From assembly GCA_963971575.1 (NCBI GenBank), contig OZ020618.1, forward strand, positions 3,598,501 through 3,662,500: 64,000 nt of DNA. Direction: 5' to 3'. Shown in pieces: positions 11,169-21,889 of the stretch. The position numbers were made by a program, and so were the translations under genes. The DNA comes from Liopterus haemorrhoidalis (lineage: Eukaryota; Arthropoda; Insecta; Coleoptera; Dytiscidae). Every line of letters begins with the position of its first letter. Position 1 is the first letter of the stretch. Under the pieces are notes generated by a model. The model was not told where the DNA came from. It was given only the letters and a program-made list of their open reading frames with translations, and made no database searches.

Positions 11169-12173
11169 GTCGATAACTTTATATCTAGTGCCAATGTCTG
11201 GAAATGTCTTAAAAATAGTACCCAAGTACCCAAAAAGAGAATTATAAAAGGTGTGGTTTATAGCGGTAAGTAGAATTTTTCGGAGAAAATTTTTTTATAT
11301 TATAATTGAAGTATATTTATAAAACATCGGTCTAAATATTTGGTACGAAGCAAACATCCTGTTAATTAGGAATTCGAGATATTCTGTATATTTTCCGAAC
11401 TAATAATATGAGACTTGACAGATATAATCAAGGTGTCTTTGGCGATCAGACCAGAAACTAATTTAAGTTGAAAATCAGTTGTCAGTAGATACACGTTTTG
11501 GATTTATATATCTGCGTTTCTTATTTCTGTTTCGTAAATAGATATTTCCCAAGGCGAGACGGTGAATTTGTTATTTGTTTTTTCTTCGATACGGTTTACG
11601 TATGCGGTTTGTTGCATGCATTTATTTCGTGTGCATGTCTCTGGGACTATAGTAAAGTTTTATTGGCTTCTTCCGAAAGAGTTTAAGATTAAATTTTCTT
11701 CCACATAAAATAAATATATTGTTATTTCTCTTTTTTAAACGGGGTAAAGGAGTTTATATCCTTGCCCAAGGACAACAACCATACTACGAACCCTTTTACA
11801 GAAGATCTTACAAGAATACCGACAAAATATATCTAGAGACAATAGAATATGATACCTGGAAAGATTAAAATGGAAGAGTTGTGTCAGTTAAGTTAAAAAT
11901 TCGGAAGTACCTAAGAATAAATAGAGGGACGAAAAGACGAAGACCGAGATAAAGTTGTTTGGAAGTCTTTTTTTTACAAATGAAACCAGGTCTATTAAAA
12001 ATCAAACAAGGTCTGATTTTTTCGAAAAAGTTTTATTCATAAATAAAAAATTTGTGCTTATGACCATATATTAGAAGTCAAAAAATAAGTTTGTTACATA
12101 AAAATGATTTTTAGACAATGCGGGTGAATTCACTTCGAAATTAAACAGTTTTTAAACATGTATATTTGAAAAG
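11169..12173. other. Spacer, nothing recognised
   Basis: The plus frame 11498-11686 is Cys/Phe-rich and unassigned. 11740-11960 is less AT-rich, but its frames are broken and not identified. Confidence 0.35.
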
Positions 12174-12175
12174 TA

Positions 12176-13082
12176 TCAGGTGATTGCAAAAGTTCGTGCC
12201 CGTGTAATAATGACTGTATCCGTGATTTGGTGAATAGTAATCCACGGATTTCTACTGAAGAGATTGCTGAGAAGTTAAATATTGACAAATCGACAGCATT
12301 TCGCCATTTAAAAAAACTTGGCTATACTTCGAAACTCGATATATGGGTTCTGCACATTTTGAACGGAACAAACTAAAACGTGTTTCCACTGCCGTTTCTC
12401 TCCTTGCCCGTCAACAAAATGAACCTTTCTTGCATCGAGTAATAACTGGATGAAAAATGGATTATGTATCACAACATAAAAAGAAAAAGAAGCTGGAAGC
12501 ATGGAAGTGAACGAACATAATCTTTGGCAAAAGCTGAATTGCATCCAATGAACGTGTTGTTATGTGTCTGGTTGGATTGCAGAGGAATACTTTATTTCGC
12601 GCTTCTTCCACGTGGCAAAACAATAACTGTACTGTGAGCAACTCACCCAACTCAATGTGGAAATCCAAGCAAAACGTCCAAGTTTGGTTAATCGAAAAGG
12701 CATCATCTTTCACTACGACAACGCTAGACCACATCGCTCAACAGACACTGCAAAAACTTAGGGAGTTAAAATGGGTAATCCTCCAGCACCCGCGGTATTC
12801 CCCTGACCTTGCCCCTTCAGATTTACATCTGTTTCGTTCTCTTCAAAATAGTTTGAATGGCAAAAAAATTGTTTCTGTGGAAGAAGTCAAAAACTACCTT
12901 ACTACTTTCTTTGAAGATAAACCACCCAGTTTCTACAAAAAAAGGAATTCAAAAACTTGTAAAATGTTGGGAGACAGTTATAGAAAATGATGGGGATTAC
13001 ATTATTGATAAATAAAAATGTTTTTTCACGTGTTTTATTTAATTTTATTTCAAATCGGGCACGAATTTTTGCAATCACCTGA
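12176..13082 (+). mobile_element. Dead mariner (Tc1/mariner, DD34D type), internally deleted
   Basis: Inverted repeats TCAGGTGATTGCAAAAG and its near-complement at 13060-13082 are flanked by TA on both sides (12174-12175, 13083-13084). Coding remnants follow the mariner order: STEEIAEKLNIDKSTAFRHL (second helix-turn-helix), KLDIWVLH, RVITG with a frameshift where the first catalytic Asp (GDEKW) should be, then HYDNARPH and YSPDLAPSDLHLF with the second and third Asp regions. The N-terminal quarter is missing. At 907 bp it is shorter than the usual 1.3 kb. It cannot make transposase. Confidence 0.9.
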
Positions 13083-13084
13083 TA

Positions 13085-13753
13085 TGTAGATGTGGACTAG
13101 GCATTATGGTTATTATCTAAATGATTTAAAATACAATCTTTCTTCTTGTACACATTAATGTTGTGCCCTCCTGAGGCTTGCATTCTTCTCCTCCCATGTT
13201 AATGCATGCAGTAGCCTCCTTGTAAGTCTACTTTGGTGGCCGGTTGATTTATTCTCGACATTTGTTTTTGTAGAATTGAATTTGCTATTCTACTTGAATG
13301 CGCATTTCAAGCGATTAAATGTTATTGCTTCGATAAAACAAAGGGATTTTGAGGGAATACGAGAATATATGCACATGCGGTTGATGATCTGTGAACGACA
13401 TAACACTTCAACAACAAATAAACAAATATACTATAAGATTAGCACCATATTTATCACCCAAAATTGGGCTAATTCAATCATAAAATTATATTTTACAACC
13501 TGCATAAACCTGTGATTTTATATCATACAAAATAGTACTAAATTTAATTTAATTGTTTCAAAAATATATAATTCTCTCTGCTTGGCTAGTGAATTTGGAA
13601 TAATATTCCACAGGCCAATCATCTAGGCGTAAATGCTGTGTACCATCAATTTAAACAAATGATTTGGTGTATTTTTGAAGTCTACTTGATTAAAGACATT
13701 ATACTTTTTTCAATACAGAATATAGTGGGGGAAAAAAATAACAGACTGTGATA
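13085..13753. other. Spacer between two mariners
   Basis: Mostly AT-rich. The open frame 13276-13515 was not recognised. No repeat ends were seen. Confidence 0.35.
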
Positions 13754-13755
13754 TA

Positions 13756-14745
13756 TTAGGTCTGGGAAAAAGTTCGTGGCGTTTTTGCCGATTGTCGGCG
13801 CCAATTGCAAATAACTCAGGAAACACAGATCGCAGCGACACCACTAAGCGCTCGTTGGAAAGGTGCCAGTTCAAGCGTTATTTTGAATGTCTAAACATCA
13901 AAATTTGTGCAGTGGTTGGAAAGTTGTTTGCGTTTGAAAATGGAGAAAAGTAATGAAAAATTGCGCTATATTTTGCAATATTATTACGACAAAGGGAAAA
14001 ACGCTGCGCAGGCTTGTGAAAAAATTTGTGCTGTGTACGGTGAAGGTACTTTATCAAAATCTGCTGCGTGGAAATGGTTTGCTCGCTTTCGTTCTGGTAA
14101 TTTTAATGTGAAAGATGACTCACGCTCTAGTCGTCCAATCAGTGAAAAAGCTGATAAAATTCTTGAAAAAGTCCAGCAAGATAGGCATATCAGCAGTGTC
14201 GATATTGGTACGGAGCTAAGCATTGACCACAAAACTGTTTTGAACCATTTACGGAAAGCTGGCTACAAAAAGAAGCTCGATATATGGGTTCCTCATGAGT
14301 TGAGCGCGAAAAACATGATAGACCGAATTAACATCTGCGATTCGCTGCTGAAACGCAATGAAATCGAGCTATTTCTGAAACGTGTCATAACCGGTGATGA
14401 AAAATGGATCACGTACGACAATCGGAAGCGTGAAAGATCGTGGACAAGGGATGGTGAGCCGTCACAAGCGTTCGCGAAGCGAGGATTGACGCCGAACAAG
14501 GTGATGCTGTGTGTGTGGTGGGACTGGAAGGGAATCGTCTACCATAAGCTACTTCCAGTTGGTCAGACGATTGATTCTCAACTCTACTGTGGACAACTAG
14601 AGAGATAACGCCAGGCAATTGAAAGAGAACGACCGGAATTGAATAATAGGAAAGGTGTTGACTTTCATCATGATAACGCAAGACCATACAGTTCTTTGAT
14701 GACCCGTCAAAAATTGCGAGAGCTTGGTTGGGAAATTTTGTTGCA
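13756..14745 (+). pseudogene. Mariner transposase pseudogene, 3' truncated
   Basis: The left terminal repeat TTAGGTCTGGGAAAAAG follows a TA. The transposase starts at ATG 13940 (MEKSNEKLRYILQYYYDKGK). The helix-turn-helix pair is SKSAAWKWFARF and SIDHKTVLNHLRKAG. The linker WVPHEL and the first catalytic Asp in VITGDEKWI are intact. A stop at 14606 interrupts the frame, which resumes with RPELNNRKGVDFHHDNARP carrying the second Asp. Homology ends near 14745, before the expected SPDLAPSD motif and the right terminal repeat. It belongs to a different lineage from the neighbouring 12176-13082 copy, with about half the length in one clean frame. Confidence 0.9.
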
Positions 14746-15835
14746 TCACTCACTAACACGGTCGAATACGCTAACTATAAAAGTTTTTGTAACTGTATTT
14801 ATGACAAGACTAGGTATAAGATACCTAGAAAGACCCACTTAACATGGTAAGAATTTTTGTGAGACCAAAATTCAATTGAACTGACATTATCCAAGAAGAG
14901 AAAGAGAGAGTTTCTAGCGTTTTTCATAAAAATTCCCAACTTTAACCTCCCTAATTAATAAACGTTGGGTAAAGTTCCGAAAAGGCAATTTGTAAATCAT
15001 TTAGAAGTTCTGTATAATTTAAATTGTTGTTCTTTTTATGATAAATGAGTTTATTTTTGGAATAATTAAACATGTTTTTGGGCGGAACTTCGTTGTTTTA
15101 CAATGCTTTTGTTTCAGGAGAAAGTTTGTTTGACTTTTATTTCGCATATTTCATTTTAGTTTTCCTTCAAATAAACTAATTTCAAATTATCAACTTGAAT
15201 ACAGATTTCGTGACTAAATATTAACTAAATAAAAGAATAAGAAAAGAAAAATATTAAATACAGTTGAGGAAAAGTCGTTTACTATTTATTTAATTAAAAT
15301 ATACAGTGTTTTTTAACCGTCAAAACATATATAAATGTTGTACTACTCCATTAAAAGCTTTGTCTAAAACTTGTAGCAGTAGATTGTAAAGTTTCATATA
15401 GGGCTTAATTGCTTAAATATATATATATTTAAAAAGATGCTTAACTGAACTGCTAAATATTAAATATATTTAATGCATATTGGGCTGGAGCCTGTATGCA
15501 TATTGGTCAAGTACAATATATTCCCGTGAATATTTTATTTTAAAATGTGGACGTTAATAAAATCGTGAGAGGATCAATACAAAGCGAAAAATAAAGTAAT
15601 TTAAAGTTTTATTATTGAATTTTTATAGTAGGGGAGGCCGAGGATAATTGTCACAAGTTTCATAATTCTGATACCAAAGCCTTCTAAGTACTGTTCATCT
15701 CGTCAGCTCTACCTCCTACCACATACAACAACTCTGTGTAGTTCTGGTTTTGTACAAGCAATGTAATAGATTTTATTCCAATAATATTAATGGATGTAGC
15801 TGTTACCTCTTGATAGAACATTTTTAATAACACAG
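14746..15835. other. AT-rich spacer
   Basis: No gene recognised. 15684-15953 has an open minus frame overlapping the edge of the Penelope-like arm and is not a gene. Confidence 0.4.
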
Positions 15836-17076
15836 AAAACACGAAAAACACTTGGTTAAAGTTCCACAAAATTAATTTATTAAATATCTTAATATATATA
15901 TATCGGCTTATTAGGCCATCATCAGAAGAATGAGATACAAAGAGTGTTGACAAATTATAACTAAATGCACAGGTATAAACTATTTACTAATAATAGAGAA
16001 GGGATTAGGGAATATCATTGACCAACGTCTTGAGTATCGGCGATTCTAACAGATCTAATTGTTCATTTATGAGTTTATGCCCTTTCTTAATAAAAATCGT
16101 AAAAAATCGTTTTTTCTTTACACTCAAATTTTTCTAAAATTAGGCATTTAAAATTGGTCAAACTTCTTGGGTGTACTGAAAATACATATATGAAGAGAAC
16201 CACGGAAGGTGGAAGATCAATTTTAATTAGGGGGGTAAATAGGGGGTTGTTTTCACTGATTTTTTCGTAGAAAAAAGTAGGTACCGACCTTATTTTGATC
16301 ATAAGTCGCTTAATTTTTATGCTAGAGACTTTTTTTTTTGTTTGAAAGGTCTAATCAAATACTTTAAAAAAGATTCAATGAGTTTTCCTCGAAAAATGTA
16401 AATTTTTCCTGTTATTAGACTTTGAATCTTTCAAATTATGCATTTGGCGAAAAAAAGTTAACCATTAACATGTATCTCGGTTCGTATTGGTTGTAAAAAA
16501 ATAATAAAAAAAGGATTTTATTTGTTTTTTTAAAAGCCACAATTTTGCTTTCTACAGTTTTTTTGATAAAATGCATATTTTTCGAGTTATTCGCAAAAAA
16601 CTTTTTAAAAACATCGATTTTTTCGTCGAAAAACTGTTACTTTCAACCGCGAATAACTCAAAAAATATTAGTTTTACGAAGAAAACGTAAAGAACATTTT
16701 TTTCTTAGAATTACTTTTCCCATCGATTCTTATAGTTAAAATGTAGTAAACAATTTCCACCCCCGAGATGGGGTGGCAACCACCTCCAAGGTTTTAAATT
16801 ATCCTTGGACTATTCCCTACCTTCTGTGAAAATTTCACGTAATTCCATGCTGGACGAAAAAATTGCGAGCCAAAATGCTTCATTTCCTGTACTATAAGTG
16901 CATATTTAATTTCGAAAGCTTCTAAGAAATACATAGGTTTTTTTTTTTTTTTTTTAATATATTTATTTAGGGGTGCTTCAAATGCTTGGTTATTAGCACC
17001 CCGGAATATTTGTTTTACAAATTTAGTATAATTACATAATTAATTTCATGATAAAATATAATATATAAATATTTGT

Positions 17077-17360
17077 GCAGACACCTTTATTTTGGACGTT
17101 TGCCATTGCTGATAGTACTAGGCTAGAATAGTACAATATAATGAGTATTAGTATCAAAAAGATATAATATTTCAAGAGTAATATAAAAAATTCGGACGTT
17201 TCGGAAACTGCTCAACAATCTGTTTCCCTCTTCAGCGATCACGAGAAGTGATGATCACTTCTCGTGATATTATATCTTTTTGATACTAATACTCATTATA
17301 TTGTACTATTCTAGCCTAGTACTATCAGCAATGGCAAACGTCCAAAATAAAGGTGTCTGC
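17077..17360. mobile_element. Penelope-type pseudo-LTR palindrome
   Basis: About 95-bp arms are inverted copies: GCAGACACCTTTATTTTGG on the left and CCAAAATAAAGGTGTCTGC on the right, extending to GATATAATAT. The centre holds CTGAAGAGGG...TTTCCGAAACG on the minus strand, a hammerhead-core-like motif. Inverted joined pseudo-LTRs are typical of Penelope insertions. It is nested inside the non-LTR insertion. Confidence 0.7.
17198..17235 (-). ncRNA. Hammerhead ribozyme-like core
   Basis: The minus strand reads CTGAAGA (fits CUGANGA), then GGGAAAC, a loop and GTTTCC forming stem II, then GAAACG. These are the invariant parts of a hammerhead core in the right order. Such ribozymes are known in Penelope-like element termini. 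Stem III is very short, and cleavage was not tested. Confidence 0.6.
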
Positions 17361-18177
17361 ATTAATATTGGACCATTGCAAAATAATTTCAAAGATATTA
17401 TATAAATATTTATTATAATAAATTTAGACTATTAGGAACTATGTGAAATTTTATATATTGTCTAATAGGTTTGTATCTTCTAGAAATTTTAAAATGTTTT
17501 TCTCATACGTATTGGTGGAAATTTGTAGTGCGTCTGTTGGAATTTTGTGTTTGATTCTTTGTGGTGTATATTGTGGACATTCTAGAAGTACGTATTTCAC
17601 CGTAAGTTGTGTGTTGCAGGTGGGGCATATGGGTGGTGTCTTTTTCTCGAAAATGTATTGATGAGTGAGTCGTGTGTGTCCAATTTTTATTCTTGTTAGA
17701 ATTATTTGTTCATGTCTTGATGTATAGTTTTGCGGACTTTGAATTTTGTAGCGGATGTTGTTCCATTCTTCTTGCAGTTTTCTTTTGAAAAAACTCTTGG
17801 CATCTAAATTCTGTAAATTCAAGTAATTCCGAAAGCTTCTAAGAAATACATAGGTTTACCGCATTTGTTTTCCAGATGTAGGATTTTTAAATTTTCTTTT
17901 TTACAATGATGATTTTATCTAACAAATGTTTTGCTAAATTTGATGACTCTGGTTTATTTAATTTACACGCTCTCATGTGTTCTTTATATCTTATATTAAA
18001 ATTACGTTTCGTTTGACCAATGTAGTAAGCCGCACAATCATGACAATTGATTTTATAATGAACAATTTAGATCTGTTAGAATCGCCGATACTCAAGACGT
18101 GGGTCAATGGTATTCCCTTATCCCCTATCTGTTATTAGAAAATAGTTTATACCTGTACATTAAGTTATAATTTGTCA

Positions 18178-19254
18178 ACATTTTTAGGGTTTTGTAGGTA
18201 TGACCAAAAAACCCTTATACCGTCATTTTGTCCTCTGTCTGTCTGTCTGTCTGTCTGTTTGTTTGGTAAAAATTGTAGCCAAACGGCTAAACCTAGAGAG
18301 TTGAAATTTGGCATGCTTATACAACTCTTTGACCCGCACATAGGAAAAATACTAAAACAACTCAAAAACATATCCCCCTAAAAATATAAACAAATATGTG
18401 CTCATCGAAAAAAAAATATATATTTTTATAATTATGAGTAGGGTATCAAATGAAAGCCCTTGGTACGTGGATTAACGATCAAATTTTTATTTTTGCAAAA
18501 TAAATTATTTTGAAGCTATTTTTGCCAAAACTGTGCAAAAAAATTTTTGTCCCACACCCTCTAGCCCAGATGGTTTAAACTAAAAATCTGAAAAAATTCT
18601 AAGTAATGTACATTGGTGTGAACCGGAATAGTTCAATAGGAATTTTTGATCAGATTAGGTTTTTGGAAAAAAACGCATTTTTTGTGATTTTTGGCTAATA
18701 ATGTACACAAGTTATAGCTTTGTAACACGCCACACTGGAACGTGTGTGCTGGTCTAGTGGTATTTCACGCTGATTTTTCATCCAAGTAACCCGATCCAAA
18801 AGGTATCGAACCCTGGGAGAAGAGGCTTAATTCTTTTTTGTTTTTTTTTTTAAATTTTTATATTGTTTAAATTATTTTTTCAAAATTCTAGTTATATTTT
18901 GGCAAATATTGCATTTAATTTTTAAAAGCGTAAATTTAATAGCCAGTGGAAATTGTTTAAATTATAATTTAATTCTGTTTCAATGTACACGAAATCAGAG
19001 GGGCGGAACTTATAACAACCAATGGAAGCCATAGGCGCAATTTTTAAAATTCTTAATGAACCTTGGTATATAAAAAAAAATACTGCACATATTTAGAAAC
19101 CTAAATAATGGTATTAAGCGTTCGAATTAAAATTACCAAAAAAATATTTTAATATAAAATTTGTTTTCGCATCCAAAATAATCATCATTCACTTACTAAA
19201 TACCTGCAAAACCCTGAAATGTGTGAAAATTCACACTTCACATCAATTTTTTGT
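18178..19254 (+). mobile_element. Helentron-like (HINE) repeat B, full length
   Basis: The 5' end is TTTTTAGGGTTTTGTAGGTATG. A (TCTG)n run follows at 18234-18259, then the GGTATCAAATGAAAGC and GTCCCACACC blocks, the tRNA-like segment, and the 3' end TACCTGCAAAACCCTG, TGTGTGAAAATTCACAC, CTTCACATCAATTTTTT. Subterminal inverted motifs AGGGTTTTGTAGGTA/TACCTGCAAAACCCT and a terminal hairpin fit Helentron-type non-autonomous elements. It lies inside a Penelope arm whose uninterrupted partner (15936-15965) shows both boundaries to within about six bases and no long target duplication. About 1.07 kb, non-coding. Confidence 0.85.
18744..18826 (+). ncRNA. tRNA-like segment (type 1) inside HINE B
   Basis: GGTCTAGTGGTATTTCACGC resembles the D-arm/A-box of Glu/Gly-type tRNAs, and GGTATCGAACCCTGG at 18801-18815 resembles a B-box/T-arm. 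The acceptor stem is not well formed. Other HINE copies carry unrelated tRNA-like sequence at this same position. Confidence 0.45.
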
Positions 19255-19360
19255 ATCTCATTCTTCTGATGATGGCCTAATAAGACAAAATATATATATT
19301 AAGATATTTAATAAATTAATTTTGTGGAACTTTAACCAAGTGTGTTTCGTTTTTTCTTTA

Positions 19361-20029
19361 ATTTTCTTTAAATTTCCAATTTCCATTGGTTTTTTTTTTC
19401 GTCTAACACTTGAAACCCACAGATAAACCGAGAATTCTCATAGGCGTACTGTTTATAAATTTTAAATAACTTTCCGATTTTTTTCACACCTTTCAAAATT
19501 GAACAAGAGGTCAATGATAGGTTTACGATATGTTCGAAAAGATGCATTTGACATATTCACGAAAAAACCTTCGACCAGAATGTTACTATATTATTTAAAG
19601 CAGTTTTTTCTCCCTGTACATTCCTCTGTGGGCAATTTATAAATATTCGAACAGACGCCGGACAAACTGGATTGAAAAATAGAGCAGTTCACTGGGTAGA
19701 TGCGACGTTGTATCGCGTCATATGACGCAAAAAAGAAATATTTTAGTTATACTACATTATATATAAATACTGAATTATTTACTAACAAAACTATACTTAC
19801 TTCCCTTTGCGAATGTTGCTAAAATAAAAGTTTGAATATCTAAATATTTAATAAACAAAAATACACAATGTTTTCAATCAAAATATATTAATAATTTAGT
19901 AGTGACACACAGCAATGAAGAATATGCAAAAAACTTCACACAGGTATGTTGCAGACAATGGCAGATGGACAGTCAGAAGCTTCGTTCGGGGATAAAGTTC
20001 CCAACAAGCTATAATAATAATAATAATAT
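19361..20029. other. Spacer
   Basis: AT-rich, with an AAT microsatellite at 20012-20028 immediately before an LTR-like segment. No gene was seen. Confidence 0.4.
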
Positions 20030-20531
20030 TGTCACGTGGGTGGTTTGATTGAGACACAACTCCTGGTTTCAACATAAAAAATTTAATAAACATTTATCAA
20101 ATTTACAATATAATGTTTGACTTGGCCCCTGGAGTTGCGGAAGTCTTCGGTCCACCCCGTGTTGGCCAGGATCGGCTTGGACCTATCTCCGAGGTGGGGG
20201 CTACCCATCCGGGAGTCGAGGAGCTTGGAGAAGTCTTCTCCCACTCACATGGTGACTACTTGCTTAGCTTCACCCTCGGTACAAGTATCTGGCGTCAGTG
20301 TCTTGGTCGTCACCTTGTGGACTAATACGTGCAGCGGAGTTGGCTATGTTCTACTGCTTCCATGTTCTGTTTCATCCAGCCTTTTTGTAACGAAAGTTAA
20401 CCCAGTTCCAATATTCATTCGTCATGACAAATATTTCCTCATTACGAAACTACGGCGTATGCATTTCGTAATCAGGCCACATACGTCAGATGCTGACAAA
20501 TAGTTTTTTAATCAGACAGCTGACCGTCACA
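20030..20531. mobile_element. Probable solo LTR
   Basis: The segment begins TGTCACG and ends CGTCACA, giving TG...CA termini with short inverted ends. It is clearly more GC-rich than its surroundings. The flanking 4-mers atat (20026-20029) and atgt (20532-20535) differ at one base, compatible with an old 4-bp duplication. The two open plus frames here (20113-20503) match no protein family and are likely by-products. The terminus resembles that of the LTR at 20907. No internal retrotransposon region adjoins it. Confidence 0.55.
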
Positions 20532-20535
20532 ATGT

Positions 20536-20906
20536 CTAGATGTCATAATCCTGACCTAGGATTACCTATGTGATAATATATTTAACGGCTCAAGAGCCAA
20601 AAAAACACATATTTACAAAAATAAATCCACAGAATACATAACGGAAACAGAAAACAGAATATACAGTTGAAAGAGAACAAGAAATTACAAATATAACAAA
20701 CATGGTTTGAGTTTGTAGTATAGTTTATAAATATGGTTACAACTCGTAGGATATTCATAAAAAGGAAAAGAATAAGTTGTAGTGCGTAAGAAAATTTTTA
20801 TCGCTATCTAAATAGCACTGTACAAGCTCGTTGCACGTCACCCAAAGTCTTTCCTGCAAACTATGAACATATTTCCTTAGTACAGCCATATATGAATTTA
20901 CTATAT
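20536..20906. other. Spacer between two LTR segments
   Basis: AT-rich, with no recognisable frame or repeat ends. Confidence 0.4.
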
Positions 20907-21504
20907 TGTCACGCCTAGGTTGGTTTTGGGGGGTTTGTATGAATAAAAGAATATAAATTCTATATACTAATTTATTAATAGGAATAAAAGAATACAATTT
21001 ATAATTACTACAATACTGGCCACGCCAGATTAGGGGCGTACTAATTAAATAACACCTTAATACAATACAAGTCGATACACAAATCGATAAATCGTTGTCG
21101 TTCAACAATGAAATTAAAGTATCGAGACTGAGTTTATCACTCTGTATACCGACAAATTATAATGAACAATTCATAGCATAATAATAATTAGTCCCTATCA
21201 TTGGACAAACAATAATAACTTAAAATAAGGGCTCTAGGTAGGGCTTAGGTACAACCTAGTGACACAATAATTGAATTAACTTAATTAATTCCGGATCGTA
21301 AGAGTTTTACTTAAATGGAATAAATTCCATTAAAGTTGTGAGACACATCTGGAGCAAATACAAAAATATAATTTTAAACTGTACTTACATAACCACGGCT
21401 AATTTATAAATTAACTAAATTTGTAAATTAACAGAGTAGTATTTAATTTAATTTGTATTTAAATTCATTTATAAGAATATTTAAATTATTTCATATATTT
21501 GACA
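20907..21504 (-). mobile_element. 3' LTR of an LTR retrotransposon, minus orientation
   Basis: On the minus strand the segment starts TGTCAAATATATG and ends GGCGTGACA, so TGTCA/TGACA are the terminal inverted bases. Directly upstream (21505-21518) is AAGGAGGGGGTAA, a good polypurine tract that primes plus-strand synthesis. The 598-bp length and this order identify a 3' LTR. The 5' LTR and most of the body are missing. Confidence 0.75.
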
Positions 21505-21889
21505 TTACCCCCTCCTTCAAAGGCCATGGCCCCACATGGCCATCTTTCCACCTTCTTCCATCATAAAAGTCATAACTACGACAACTTGCATTCTCATATT
21601 TGTTACATTTTGTTGTATTTTTGTCATCCGTAATGTCTATTTACAACCCCTACAGTAGTGACGATCTCTGTTAAGTCGTTTCTGTTAACCTTTGCGGAAC
21701 AAACATTTCACTCGGGCTACAATACTTTCTCAAACCAAAGATTACTCGAAATGCATTGTAGTAGCAAATAATAAGTTTACAAAGATGACTTTTGATATCC
21801 AGAGTGCCGAAGTATACATCCTATTGCAAAAAGTATTAAATAAATATTTTTTACCGGCTGGAACACGATATACTCGATTTTGTTGACGT
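21505..21889 (-). pseudogene. Terminal internal region of the LTR retrotransposon
   Basis: This is the stretch between the polypurine tract and the next repeat, upstream of the 3' LTR. The frames are short and broken, with no domain named with confidence. It is assigned by position only. Confidence 0.4.

Larger units (their letters stand above)
16941..17829 (-). mobile_element. 5'-truncated non-LTR retrotransposon with poly(A) and 28-bp target duplication
   Basis: The flanks cgaaagcttctaagaaatac... at 16913-16940 and 17830-17857 are identical over 28 bp. On the minus strand the insert begins with coding sequence (17822-17451): KIGHTRLTHQYIFEKKTPPI, CPTCNTQLTVKYVLLECPQY, then LKFLEDTNLL. This is the Cys-rich end of an RNase H-bearing non-LTR ORF2 (Jockey/I/R1-like). 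A 3' UTR follows, then a poly(A) tail seen as a T-run at about 16939-16957. The 3' UTR is itself interrupted by a Penelope palindrome (17077-17360). Confidence 0.88.
16860..18062 (-). pseudogene. GIY-YIG endonuclease of a Penelope-like element, split by a retrotransposon
   Basis: The minus strand from about 18053 reads CHDCAAYYIGQTKRNFNIRY, KEHMRACKLN and SNLAKHL: a GIY-YIG nuclease with paired Cys before YYIGQTKR. In Penelope elements this nuclease nicks DNA to prime integration. After a frameshift NLKILHLENKCGKPMYFLEA follows, ending at 17830. The frame resumes across the inserted non-LTR copy at 16912 with EAFEIKYALIVQEMKHFG. The 28-bp target duplication lies inside the MYFLEAF codons, which proves the insertion split a once-continuous sequence. 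Confidence 0.85.
15836..19360 (-). mobile_element. Penelope-like element with inverted terminal arms, nested insertions
   Basis: An arm at 15836-16075 (ACACTTGGTTAAAGTTCC through TCGGCGATTCTAACAGATC) recurs inverted at 18055-18180, resuming at 19254-19345 after a Helentron-like insertion. Between the arms lies the GIY-YIG endonuclease of a Penelope-like retroelement on the minus strand. Inverted pseudo-LTR arms and a GIY-YIG domain after the RT are hallmarks of this class. No RT core was found, so it is 5' truncated or rearranged. Each arm keeps a CTGATGA...GGCC hairpin like the hammerhead core of Penelope pseudo-LTRs, though the GAAA half is eroded. Confidence 0.8.

Noticed and set aside
20113..20503. 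Two overlapping plus frames of 70 and 128 codons
   Set aside because: They lie inside the LTR-like segment and show no protein motif; the higher GC content alone keeps them open.
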